Below, piece after piece: positions 1 to 6,876 of a stretch of DNA of 8,390 nt. Each line of letters begins with the position of its first letter. The first letter of the stretch is position 1. The DNA is from PUPG01 sp031323845 (lineage in GTDB: Bacteria > Bacteroidota > Bacteroidia > Bacteroidales > UBA7960). The position numbers and the translations under genes are program-made. The stretch spans positions 1-8,390 of the forward strand of contig JAVIYP010000086.1 in the NCBI GenBank assembly GCA_031323845.1, written 5' to 3'. Under the pieces are notes generated by a model. The model was given only the letters and a program-made list of their open reading frames with translations. It had not been told where the DNA came from and ran no database searches.

Positions 1-1389
1 AACTTCAGGGTCGTGCGGATCGTTGTCCATCCAGGCCGGACCACGGAAATAGAAAGTAACGAAATCCTTGTCTTCGTAAATGTTGATGTTATCCACCTGC
101 CATCTGCGGGGGGCGTTGGTGCTATAGTACTGAAATGCCAGCCAAACTGATGTGCCTTCAATTCCGTTAAGATCAATTACGCCCGATGATCCCCATTCCT
201 GATCTGATGCCGGCTTGTCGAAGGGCAATTCGGTCCAGGATGCTGATGCAGGAGAGCCAACCCCCGCGTAATTGGTTGAATAATAAAGCTTAAGATAGTT
301 GTCGGCATCATCGTTTCCAAACCGCCACCAGGTATCAAAGGTCATGTTGACTTCATCGTAAACATCCATGTTGATGCCAGGCAGGATCAGCCAGTGGTTT
401 TCTGGGTTCTCTCCCTGGAATCCATTAGCCAGCGCATATCCGCCCGCATCATGTACCCACGGTTTTACCCCTGCTACGGTGTAAACATACATGTCGCCCA
501 GGTCATCGGCGAATTCCTCGAGATAGGGTAGCGTAGTGGCTACCGGATCCGGATAGGTTGTTTTATTGACTGTTACGCCTAACGAATATTCTGCTCCATC
601 GAAAGACCAGATCCTGTAATGGTATGTTGTGTTTGGGTTGAGGTCTTCGTGAGCATAAGACGTATTGTCGCCGAAATACAACACCGTTCCGCCTCCGGTG
701 ATTGTTTCCCCCGGTGTTTGGGTATCCGGAGTCGCTCCAAAGGTGCCGTCACTGCTCCAGGCAAGAAGCACATCATCATTTGCGGCGTTCAAATCCCAGC
801 TTAAAATGATGTTGTGGTCACCGGAATCATATTCGGCGATTGCTGCAAAGCTTGTGGGGTTATCCACATCGGCCTCAAGATATTCATAGATGATAATATC
901 GTGAACCCTAATAGGGTGACTTGCGTTGGTCAACCTAAAAATTGTAGGTGCGTCTAAATCAACATCTGTAATAAAGTTTATTACCGTTGTGCCTATGCCG
1001 GAATAAGTGGCCACAGACACCCAAGCTTCACCATCATATCTTTGCAGAACGACACTCCTTCCAGCCCCAAAAGCGGAAATATTGAATTCGATCTGAGAAA
1101 CATTGGGCACTTCCGGTAATTCTAAAATACTTGGCACAGTTGCTCTCATTTGCACCCAGCCGGTATTGCCGTCATGAGTGCTTGTTGGACTAACATTGCA
1201 GTCAGTCATAGTGACAGTTCCAGTGGATTCACCAACATTAATTGTTTGCGTCCAATTACCGTAAGCTCTGCTTGTCCATGCCTGAATATTCTCGTCAATC
1301 CATTTCTCTTGCCCCCATCCCGCATTAGCGGTGAAAAGCATCAATCCTGCCACAAGGGCGAGCGTTGTGTAAAAAGTACATTTTTTCAT
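1..1389 (-). CDS. Secreted multidomain beta-sandwich protein (Fn3 + choice-of-anchor-J-like), 3' end cut by window edge
   Basis: The frame is open from an ATG at 1389 to the left edge, giving 463 codons without a stop; the C-terminus lies outside the window. Residues 1-24 form a signal peptide (MKK, hydrophobic core, ending TANA before GWGQ). Residues about 28-172 look like an N-terminal beta-sandwich in which short polar strands alternate. Residues about 176-280 resemble fibronectin III, with an ILSW strand near 195-198 and the hallmark L-x-P-x-T-x-Y-x-Y-R-I near 250-260. Residues about 285-440 resemble a choice-of-anchor-J / MAM-like jelly roll: LPYLEEF at the start, NHWLILPGI at 331-339, and WQVDNINIYE at 430-439 at the end. 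A further domain begins with VTFYFRGPAW. This architecture is common in Bacteroidota exported enzymes and adhesins, often sorted by type IX secretion, but the domain that would define function is missing. The N-terminal coding part is visibly AT-richer than the genes to the right. A -7 box lies about 160 bp upstream. Confidence 0.88.
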   Translation of the reverse strand, partial: MKKCTFYTTLALVAGLMLFTANAGWGQEKWIDENIQAWTSRAYGNWTQTINVGESTGTVTMTDCNVSPTSTHDGNTGWVQMRATVPSILELPEVPNVSQIEFNISAFGAGRSVVLQRYDGEAWVSVATYSGIGTTVINFITDVDLDAPTIFRLTNASHPIRVHDIIIYEYLEADVDNPTSFAAIAEYDSGDHNIILSWDLNAANDDVLLAWSSDGTFGATPDTQTPGETITGGGTVLYFGDNTSYAHEDLNPNTTYHYRIWSFDGAEYSLGVTVNKTTYPDPVATTLPYLEEFADDLGDMYVYTVAGVKPWVHDAGGYALANGFQGENPENHWLILPGINMDVYDEVNMTFDTWWRFGNDDADNYLKLYYSTNYAGVGSPASASWTELPFDKPASDQEWGSSGVIDLNGIEGTSVWLAFQYYSTNAPRRWQVDNINIYEDKDFVTFYFRGPAWMDNDPHDPEV

Positions 1390-1547
1390 AGCGTTTATGT
1401 TTACATCATTAGGTTACCTATAATCTGGTTGTTTTGCTGACGGCGGAGCCCTGAAACCCGCCGGTGCTGAGACCGTGGCCGGTGGACGTGTCCTTTTGGC
1501 AACAACAGCCTTTTGTGCAGGGTATCCTGAGCACTGACATCCCACTA
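1390..1547 (-). promoter_or_regulatory. Long, foldable 5' leader of the left-edge gene
   Basis: If transcription starts about 7 bp past the -7 box at 1548-1555, the untranslated leader is about 150 nt. Read on the minus strand it contains a hairpin at 1534-1515 (GTG..CAGG, loop ATAC, CCTGCAC) and a GC hairpin at 1463-1441 (CGGCGG/CCGCCG, 11-nt loop). A possible long-range helix joins 1508-1501 (CTGTTGTT) to 1433-1425 (AACAACCAG, one bulged base), enclosing the GC hairpin. I do not recognise a known riboswitch family in it. The pairings were found by eye, so a cis-regulatory RNA is an inference. Confidence 0.35.
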
Positions 1548-1555
1548 CAAAGATA
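1548..1555 (-). promoter_or_regulatory. Bacteroidota -7 box for the left-edge gene
   Basis: The minus strand reads TATCTTTG, a full match to the Bacteroidota primary-sigma -7 consensus TAnnTTTG. No good TTTG-type -33 element is seen 19-21 nt upstream. It lies 123 bp past the nuclease stop codon, so the left-edge gene is probably transcribed on its own, not only as read-through. Confidence 0.55.
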
Positions 1556-1677
1556 AAAACAAATACAGTCGCTGCTACTAGCTCCCTGTTAACGGTTAAA
1601 AATTAATGTTTTTGTAACATTGAAGTTCTGTTATGCTTCGCTTTCGCTAAGACAGCACAGGCTGTATGCTGCCGGTC

Positions 1678-2874
1678 TTAGTTGGCTATGATGCTGGTTT
1701 GCGGTATGCTGCCGCCGGTTTTGTAATAGATGCCGGCGCCGCTGCCGCGATAGCTGAAAATCCTGAAGTAGTAGGTCTGGCCGGGTGTAAGTCCGCCAAA
1801 CGTAGCGCTGCCGGTGCCGTAATCAACGTTTTTGTTGTAGAAGTCGTTGGCCACCGGGACGCCGTTTACCGGGTTTTCGATGTGATCGAAGCCCGTATCG
1901 CTCATACGCACCAGGTAACCGTCGGGCAACACAGGCCCTTCGGCGTCTGTCCAGCTTAAGGTGATGTTGGTGGCCGAGAATGCGGTTACGTGGCTGACCG
2001 GTTCGCTGGCCAGTCCGTCGCCCCAGATGTAGTTCACAAACTCGGGATGGTCAATGAAAGGATTCCGGTTTCCCTGGATGGCATATACGGCATTGTTGCG
2101 GTCAATTTCTTTTTGTGAAACCGGATCCTGCTCGTGCCATTCCATCATGAGGTCAACGTACCACTCCTTGAGTGCGGGGTGGCTGGACCCGTCAAGGATC
2201 AGGTCGCCAAAGGTCGAATTGCCCGGCCAGCCGGCAACCTGATCGTAATAGCGGGTGACCATATAAAACATGGTGCGGGCCAGGTCGCCCTTGTATTCGT
2301 CAATGGGCTCGAAAACGGTGCCTGTGTATCCCGGAGCGGTGTTTGGCCCCAGCTTCCCACCGTTCATGGTGGTAGTTACGGGGTTGCTTACCGTGCCAAA
2401 AGGATAATACGACCGCAAGGCGTTTACCCAGGCGTCGGTGGGGTATACGTGAAAAAGGTCGGTGTGCATGGGTTCAAGCTCATTTCCTCCGGGGCCGTAC
2501 CAGCTGCGCGGAAAGGAATGTTCGCGGTTGTAGCACTCGTTTTCATTGTCTACTGTGGCCGTGGCGCACTGATCAACCGAAAAGGTGTATTCGTAGGGCG
2601 GGTTTCCGGGAAGGTCAGAATACATGTCCCACACCTTGCCGTTGGGCTTGGCGTCCGTGCTTTGGAAGTGTGTCCAGATAGACCAGTAGGTGACTACGGT
2701 ATGGTCTTTTATGATATGATGCAGGGCTTCCTGCAGGGCTTCACCGTCAAGGTTTTGGGCATCATCGTAATAACCGGCGGGAGGCTGGGAAAACAGCAGT
2801 GAAGGGATCAGCAGTAAAAGCATCAAGGCTTTGGCCGCAGTCGTTGAACCGGGAAACTTCAGGATATTGGACAT
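1678..2874 (-). CDS. Secreted endonuclease I family nuclease with C-terminal Fn3-like domain
   Basis: A 398-residue protein of the endonuclease I family (EndA/NucM/Vvn-like beta-beta-alpha-metal nucleases, Pfam Endonuclease_1), which cut DNA and sometimes RNA nonspecifically outside the cytoplasm. A signal peptide covers about residues 1-29 (core ALMLLLLIPSLLFS). The nuclease core spans about 33-285. NREHSFPRSW at 116-125 holds the metal ligand and catalytic pair E118-H119. DLFHVYPTDAWVNALR at 139-154 holds N151, the expected second metal ligand. EPIDEYKGDLAR at 189-200 and DPVSQKEIDRNN at 250-261 are further family blocks, followed by QGNRNPFIDHPE at 267-278. C103 and C114 could form a disulfide. 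Residues 293-398 are Fn3-like (ITLSW; LTPGQTYYFRIFSY at 362-375). No type IX sorting domain follows. The ATG at 2874 was chosen because it begins the signal peptide; the frame stays open to 3480, but that extension lies beyond the promoter and antisense to another gene. Confidence 0.95.
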   Translation of the reverse strand: MSNILKFPGSTTAAKALMLLLLIPSLLFSQPPAGYYDDAQNLDGEALQEALHHIIKDHTVVTYWSIWTHFQSTDAKPNGKVWDMYSDLPGNPPYEYTFSVDQCATATVDNENECYNREHSFPRSWYGPGGNELEPMHTDLFHVYPTDAWVNALRSYYPFGTVSNPVTTTMNGGKLGPNTAPGYTGTVFEPIDEYKGDLARTMFYMVTRYYDQVAGWPGNSTFGDLILDGSSHPALKEWYVDLMMEWHEQDPVSQKEIDRNNAVYAIQGNRNPFIDHPEFVNYIWGDGLASEPVSHVTAFSATNITLSWTDAEGPVLPDGYLVRMSDTGFDHIENPVNGVPVANDFYNKNVDYGTGSATFGGLTPGQTYYFRIFSYRGSGAGIYYKTGGSIPQTSIIAN

Positions 2875-2961
2875 AAAAAATCTTTTGTTGTTTAGGGCTC
2901 CCTCCGCGCCAAAACCGCGCCGGCAAGGTAGGCCGTGAGGCGGTTGCTGCTCTGCTGCCGG

Positions 2962-2977
2962 CGGCCGTTTGCGGCCG
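2962..2977 (-). other. GC-rich hairpin in the nuclease 5' leader
   Basis: Two CGGCCG hexamers flank a 4-nt loop (CAAA on the minus strand), giving a 6-bp GC stem just after the predicted transcription start of the nuclease mRNA. A direct repeat CCGCGCC (2904-2910 and 2915-2921, split by AAAA) lies nearer the start codon. A role in RNA stability or translation is possible but unproven. Confidence 0.4.
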
Positions 2978-2985
2978 GGGGGCGT

Positions 2986-3017
2986 CAAATGTACAAAAGA
3001 TTGACGGGTTGACCAAG
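2986..3017 (-). promoter_or_regulatory. Promoter of the secreted nuclease
   Basis: The minus strand has CTTG (3017-3014), then 20 nt, then TACATTTG (2993-2986). This fits the Bacteroidota pattern of a TTTG-like -33 element, a 19-21 nt spacer and TAnnTTTG. It predicts a start near 2979 and a GC-rich leader of about 105 nt. Confidence 0.6.
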
Positions 3018-3063
3018 TTTTCGCGCGCTGAGAGAGTCCTGGTTGGCGATGGGATTTCTCCGC

Positions 3064-3075
3064 CGCTGCGCAGCG
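3064..3075. repeat. 12-bp perfect palindrome in the divergent intergenic region
   Basis: CGCTGCGCAGCG is a perfect inverted repeat with no spacer. It lies between the minus promoter of the nuclease and the plus promoter of the small membrane gene. It could be a protein-binding site or chance in a GC-rich stretch. Otherwise the roughly 380 bp between these genes holds only the two promoters and leader hairpins. Confidence 0.3.
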
Positions 3076-3154
3076 AAGGGGTTGTGTTTGCTGCAAGGCA
3101 AAGGCGTTGTGCTTTAAAATCAGCCTGAAGCATAAAAGAATGTAAAAAACCTTG

Positions 3155-3162
3155 TAACTTTG
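3155..3162 (+). promoter_or_regulatory. Bacteroidota -7 box for the small membrane protein gene
   Basis: TAACTTTG matches TAnnTTTG exactly and lies in an AT-rich stretch after a GC-rich one. No convincing -33 element is seen. It predicts a leader of about 80 nt before the ATG at 3251. Confidence 0.55.
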
Positions 3163-3182
3163 ACCATTGCAGATAAAAACGT

Positions 3183-3223
3183 GCCGGCAGGGGCGGCCAC
3201 AGCGCACGCCATAACGCCCCGGC
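3183..3223 (+). other. Hairpin in the leader of the small membrane protein gene
   Basis: GGGGCG (3190-3195) pairs with CGCCCC (3215-3220), and GCC (3183-3185) can extend the stem with GGC (3221-3223), leaving a 4-nt bulge. It occupies most of the predicted 80-nt leader and ends 27 nt before the start codon. No T-run follows, so it is not an intrinsic terminator. Confidence 0.35.
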
Positions 3224-3250
3224 AGTCGTACAACACAAACACAGCTAACT

Positions 3251-3496
3251 ATGGAACAAGTAAAACATCCGGTGGTCTCAACAGGCGACTTTGTCGTTTC
3301 AATACTCATCACCATGATCCCGATCGTCGGGATCGTCATGCTTTTTGTCTGGGCGTTCAGCAGCGCAACCAACCCCAGTAAGGCCAACTGGGCCAAAGCA
3401 TGCCTTATCTGGATCGCCATCAGTATTTTCCTCACCATGATGATCTTCGTGGTGTTTGCGGCCGTGCTTGGCCAGGCCATTATTAACTGGCTCTGA
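3251..3496 (+). CDS. Small two-helix inner-membrane protein, function unknown
   Basis: An 81-residue protein with two hydrophobic segments: about residues 14-37 (VSILITMIPIVGIVMLFVWAF) and about 50-79, joined by a short polar hairpin SSATNPSKANWAKA (37-50). The soluble N-terminus is only about 12 residues. Small Bacteroidota proteins with a similar PxVGIxMLFVWAF...NPSKxNWAKA pattern are familiar to me, but I know of no assigned function. It has its own -7 box and a clear A/C-rich, SD-less upstream region. The reverse strand is also open here, but its translation shows no family features. No partner gene is adjacent on the same strand apart from the ligase operon, which has its own promoter. 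Confidence 0.85.
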   Translation: MEQVKHPVVSTGDFVVSILITMIPIVGIVMLFVWAFSSATNPSKANWAKACLIWIAISIFLTMMIFVVFAAVLGQAIINWL

Positions 3497-3619
3497 TGTA
3501 AGTCGTTAGCCGGATTGGTGGCCAGTATAATCCGCCTTCGCAGGAGCCCTGTGTCCTGTCATATCTATAAATCAAGATGGGTTTATGTTTTATTATTAAA
3601 TACATGTTTAAAATAATTG

Positions 3620-3627
3620 TATATTTG
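3620..3627 (+). promoter_or_regulatory. Bacteroidota -7 box for the ligase-transporter operon
   Basis: TATATTTG matches TAnnTTTG within a marked AT-rich island (about 3560-3627). No clear -33 TTTG lies 19-21 nt upstream. It predicts a start near 3634 and a leader of about 88 nt. It also overlaps an in-frame upstream ATG at 3617, which argues against that codon being the real start. Confidence 0.55.
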
Positions 3628-3721
3628 CGTCCTGAAAAATTGCCTGGCAGGTGTACCTGATGCATCATCGTTGAAGCGGCACACCCATGCGGGCAAGCGG
3701 TATTCACCAAGAGCAATCAGT

Positions 3722-5668
3722 ATGCATTTTACTAAAAGTGAACGTATTGTCGCTGAAAACCTGGCGCTCCTTTACGGGATAGCTGCAGAGCGTTACGGCG
3801 ACTTGCCTGCTTTTGCCACGCGGGAAAAAGCCCTGCAGTGGCGTCCAGTGTCGTTCCGGGAAATTTTCCGGCAGGGGTTGAACCTGGCGACGGGCCTCAT
3901 TGACCTTGGCGTCAGGGCGCGCGACCACGTCGGTCTTTTTGGCGACAACCGTTATGAATGGATGCTTGCCGACTACGGCGTTCAGCTGTGCGGTGCCGCC
4001 GATGTACCGCGCGGGCGTGATGTTTCGGACAGCGAGCTTCGCTACATAGTGGAGCATGCGGGCATCACCACTTCCTTTGCCGAGACGGCGGAGCTGGCGT
4101 CGCGCCTGCTCAGGCTGCAGGCTCAGGTGCCGGCGCTCCGTCAGATCATCCTGCTTGACCCCAATGCTGAAGCACCTGCAGGGGTGCTGCACCTGCAGGA
4201 TGTTTGCCGCCGCGGAGAAGCGCTGCGCGAAAAAGGCGACCGGCGGGCCGAAGACAGGATAGCCGGCATAAGACCCGACGACCTGTTTACCCTGATCTAC
4301 ACCTCAGGTACCACCGGCACCCCCAAGGGCGTCATGCTGACCCACGAGAACATGGTGTCGCAGATCCGAAACCTGCCGGGCCACCACAACTGCACCGACC
4401 GCATCCTGTCGGTGCTGCCCATCTGGCACGTCTTTGAAAGGGTCATAGAGATGTACACCATCAGCTTTGGGGGCTGCACTTACTATTCGAGCATTCACAC
4501 CCTCAGCGACGACATGAAGAACGTGGAGCCTACCTTTATGGCTTCGGCGCCAAGGCTCTGGGAGAAGATCCACGAAAAGATCCTCACCGGCGTGCGCCGT
4601 TCACACCCTGTGCGCCAGGTGCTCTTCCACATCGCCTATTTCCTATCGAAACAATACAAGAACTCCGAATATTTCCTCACCAACAAAGACCTCAGGCTCA
4701 AGCACAGGCCGTTATGGCTGACGGTGCTCCTGGCGCCGCTGCACGTGCTGCGCTGGCTGGTGGTGCTGCCCTGGTACGGCTTTTTCAATGCTGCCGTGCT
4801 CGAGCGCGTCAGGCTGGGTGCCGGCGGATCGCTGGCGGCGACCATTTCGGGCGGCGGGGCGCTGCCCATCCACATCGACCGCTTTTTCAACTATGTGGGC
4901 ATCCCGGTGCTTGAAGGTTACGGACTTACGGAAACATCCCCTGTGATCAGCGTCCGCTCCCGCCTTAACCTGGTGGTGGGTACCGTTGGTCCGCCTATCA
5001 ACGACACCGAGGTGCGCATCACCTGTCCGGATACGGGCGCGGTGCTGTACCCCGACCCCGAACACGCCGGTTACGGGCGTGGCAGGCGCGGCGAGATATG
5101 GGTGCGCGGACCGCAGGTGATGAAGGGTTACTACCGCGAGCCGGAGCTGACAGCACAAGCTGTTCAGGATGGCTGGCTGCGCACCGGCGACCTCGGCATG
5201 ATCACCCACAACGACTGCCTGAAGATCCTGGGACGGTCGAAAGCCACCATCGTACTGTCGAGCGGCGAAAACGTAGAGCCCGAACCGCTGGAGATGCAGC
5301 TGCAGCAAAGCCGCTATATCGACCAGTGCATGGTGGTGGGCCAGGACCAGAAGTTCCTCGGACTGCTGGTGGTGCCTGAACTTACGGCCTTCGGCAACAA
5401 CGGCAGCTCTCCGAAATCGCCTTCCGAACTCACCGCTCATCCCGAAGCGGAGGCACTCATCAGGAAGGAAATACGCCGGATGATCTCGCCTTCCTCCGGA
5501 TATAAGCGTTACGAACACATTCACGACTTCCGCATCCTGCCTGAAAAATTTGAGATCGGCAGGGAACTTACCAACCTCTTTAAGATAAAGCGTCACGTGG
5601 TAGCTGAAAAATACCGCCACATCATTGACGAACTTTTTGCGACTTCATCTTCAACAACAAAAAAATAA
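3722..5668 (+). CDS. Long-chain-fatty-acid-CoA ligase, FadD15-like (AMP-forming)
   Basis: A 648-residue member of the ANL adenylating superfamily. It activates a carboxylic acid, typically a long-chain fatty acid, to acyl-AMP with ATP and then to acyl-CoA, at the cytoplasmic face of the membrane. Motifs in order: P-loop YTSGTTGTPKG at 193-203; LPIWHVFER at 232-240, characteristic of the bacterial long-chain group; a hydrophobic stretch near 330-352; A5 GYGLTETSP at 399-407; TGDLG at 488-492; hinge block GRSKATIVLSSGENVEPEP from 504; and a C-terminal FKIKR with candidate catalytic lysine K621 or K623. Length is usual for FadD15-type enzymes (about 600-650). The ATG at 3722 was preferred over the in-frame ATG at 3617, which sits inside the promoter and adds 35 atypical residues. 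A transporter gene follows after 6 bp, so the two are probably cotranscribed. The acid used cannot be read from sequence. Confidence 0.95.
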   Translation: MHFTKSERIVAENLALLYGIAAERYGDLPAFATREKALQWRPVSFREIFRQGLNLATGLIDLGVRARDHVGLFGDNRYEWMLADYGVQLCGAADVPRGRDVSDSELRYIVEHAGITTSFAETAELASRLLRLQAQVPALRQIILLDPNAEAPAGVLHLQDVCRRGEALREKGDRRAEDRIAGIRPDDLFTLIYTSGTTGTPKGVMLTHENMVSQIRNLPGHHNCTDRILSVLPIWHVFERVIEMYTISFGGCTYYSSIHTLSDDMKNVEPTFMASAPRLWEKIHEKILTGVRRSHPVRQVLFHIAYFLSKQYKNSEYFLTNKDLRLKHRPLWLTVLLAPLHVLRWLVVLPWYGFFNAAVLERVRLGAGGSLAATISGGGALPIHIDRFFNYVGIPVLEGYGLTETSPVISVRSRLNLVVGTVGPPINDTEVRITCPDTGAVLYPDPEHAGYGRGRRGEIWVRGPQVMKGYYREPELTAQAVQDGWLRTGDLGMITHNDCLKILGRSKATIVLSSGENVEPEPLEMQLQQSRYIDQCMVVGQDQKFLGLLVVPELTAFGNNGSSPKSPSELTAHPEAEALIRKEIRRMISPSSGYKRYEHIHDFRILPEKFEIGRELTNLFKIKRHVVAEKYRHIIDELFATSSSTTKK

Positions 5669-5674
5669 ACGTTC

Positions 5675-6733
5675 ATGGAATTCCCTTCACAATTATTATA
5701 TGCACAGGATCAGGCATTGCTGGCGCTCATGATATTCGTGATCATGCTGGGCATGGGGGCGAGCCTGACGGTGAATGACTTCAAGGCAGTGGCCCGGAGT
5801 CCAAGGGGCGTGCTGATCGGCTTTTTGTCGCAGTTCGGCCTGATGCCGCTGATAGCGCTCGGACTTTCGCTTGCGCTGAAACTGCCTCCTGCCTTTGCCA
5901 TTGCGCTGATCCTGATCGGCTGTCTTCCTGGCGGCACCACCTCCAATATGTTCACCTATTTCTCTCGCGGCTCCGTTGCGCTGAGCATCTCGATGACCAC
6001 GGCTTCTACGGTATTGGCCCTCGTCATGATGCCCATCATACTGAGCCTTTACACTACAGGGTTTACCAGTCAGCTCAGTGCCGACATCCGTGCCGGAGGG
6101 GCCGACACCGATTTTGTCATCCCAACGGGCAACATCATCAGCTCGCTGGTGCTGGTGCTGGTGCCGGTGGTATTGGGCATGATACTCCGGAAAAAATCGC
6201 CCGGCTGGGCCAAGACCGCCGAAGACACGGCCGGCTTTGTTGCCGTAATGGTGATCCTTTATCTTATTCTAACCGCCTTTATCCGCCACGGCAGCCTCTT
6301 CCTGAAGACGCCCATAGAGGTTTACCTGGCCACCATAGGTCTCGGACTGGTTGGCTTCTTCTTCGGCTACTGGTTCTCCAGGCTCATAGGTATGTACCCT
6401 ATTTTCCAGCGTGCCATTTCCCTGGAAACAGGCATACAGAACGGTCCCGTCTCCTTTGCCATCATCCTGCTCAGCTTTCACGAACCCGTGCAGAGCCAGA
6501 TGTTGTGGCTGGCGATACTGTATTCGACCTTCATTGTGATGACCTCCTCGGTGATTACCCTGTATTTCAGAAGGAAAGGCAAGTTCGACTGGGATGTGTA
6601 TAAAAACACCCAGATACACAACCGCCTTTTCGGGAAGGAGTATGTCACGCACTACCACCCGGGCTTTTTGCCTGCCCGTCTCGTGAAAGACCCGAGCCAG
6701 GGCACCGAGGTGACCCAGCGCCGACAGGCCTGA
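5675..6733 (+). CDS. Bile acid:sodium symporter (BASS/SBF) family transporter
   Basis: A 352-residue polytopic membrane protein with about nine or ten hydrophobic segments, matching the SBF (bile acid:sodium symporter) fold. Family signatures: MGASLTVNDF at 27-36; GCLPGGTTSNMFTYFSRG at 82-99; ALSISMTTASTVLALVMMP at 102-120; and ETGIQNG at 251-257. Aligned with my memory of the Neisseria ASBT structure, the sodium ligands appear kept: S90, N91, S104, T108 and E251 for one site, Q53, E251 and Q255 for the other. Features beyond the minimal fold are a polar loop at about 127-150 and a soluble C-terminal tail of about 55 residues after the last helix (FRRKGKFDW onward). The family moves bile acids, pantoate, 2-keto acids and other organic anions, so the substrate is open. 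The start lies 6 bp after the ligase stop, with no Shine-Dalgarno sequence. Confidence 0.93.
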   Translation: MEFPSQLLYAQDQALLALMIFVIMLGMGASLTVNDFKAVARSPRGVLIGFLSQFGLMPLIALGLSLALKLPPAFAIALILIGCLPGGTTSNMFTYFSRGSVALSISMTTASTVLALVMMPIILSLYTTGFTSQLSADIRAGGADTDFVIPTGNIISSLVLVLVPVVLGMILRKKSPGWAKTAEDTAGFVAVMVILYLILTAFIRHGSLFLKTPIEVYLATIGLGLVGFFFGYWFSRLIGMYPIFQRAISLETGIQNGPVSFAIILLSFHEPVQSQMLWLAILYSTFIVMTSSVITLYFRRKGKFDWDVYKNTQIHNRLFGKEYVTHYHPGFLPARLVKDPSQGTEVTQRRQA

Positions 6734-6838
6734 CATACGCTTCTTGTTGTGTGCGTTGCAGCGCCCTTTCCTTTCGTCAGGGCAGGCCCATTCCTTGTGT
6801 CAGGGCAGGCCTGAGCTATGCGCCTTGTTGTTGCCTGA
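6725..6838. repeat. Short tandem and dispersed direct repeats after the transporter gene
   Basis: Two adjacent 23-bp units (6768-6790 and 6791-6813) share TTCCTT at the start and GTCAGGGCAGGCC near the end, differing at only a few positions. A second, more diverged pair begins with CAGGCCTGA at 6725 and at 6806 and continues into a similar CTTGTTGT stretch. The first copy contains the transporter stop codon (6731-6733). Two units are too few for CRISPR; local duplication is the simplest reading. Confidence 0.6.
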
Positions 6839-6866
6839 AAAAAAACTCAAAAAAAAAGACAAAAAA
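6838..6866 (+). promoter_or_regulatory. Phased A-tracts upstream of the lipoprotein promoter
   Basis: Three A-tracts of 8, 9 and 6 bases start at 6838, 6849 and 6861. Their centres are about 11 bp apart, close to one helical turn, which is the arrangement known to bend DNA. They end 22 bp before the -7 box, where an UP-like element would lie. A role in promoter strength is an inference. Confidence 0.4.
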
Positions 6867-6876
6867 TAATACATAT

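Noticed and set aside
1606..1677. Type IX sorting domain lost by a stop mutation after the nuclease
   Set aside because: Reading through the stop gives about 24 residues without the expected hydrophobic and glycine-rich pattern, then another stop.
2134..2802. Open frame antisense to the nuclease
   Set aside because: The nuclease on the other strand has complete catalytic motifs; the antisense translation resembles nothing known.
2875..3480. A 202-codon upstream extension of the nuclease reading frame
   Set aside because: It precedes an internal start that begins a good signal peptide, runs through the nuclease promoter, has no family features and lies antisense to the small membrane gene. 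It is a chance open frame.
3511..3534. Hairpin CGGATT/AATCCG after the small membrane gene as an intrinsic terminator
   Set aside because: The 12-nt loop and the absence of a following T-run do not fit. Nearby CAGGA/TCCTG (3541-3558) lacks a T-run as well.
3617..3721. A 35-codon upstream extension of the ligase
   Set aside because: The ATG at 3617 overlaps the -7 box, so it would not be transcribed, and the extra residues do not resemble the family N-terminus.
4712..5620. Long open frame antisense to the ligase
   Set aside because: The GC-rich codon pattern of the ligase leaves the reverse frame open. The translation is low in family-like motifs, and the sense strand has all adenylation motifs.
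6768..6813. CRISPR-like repeats
   Set aside because: Only two units, directly adjacent without spacers, and no cas genes.
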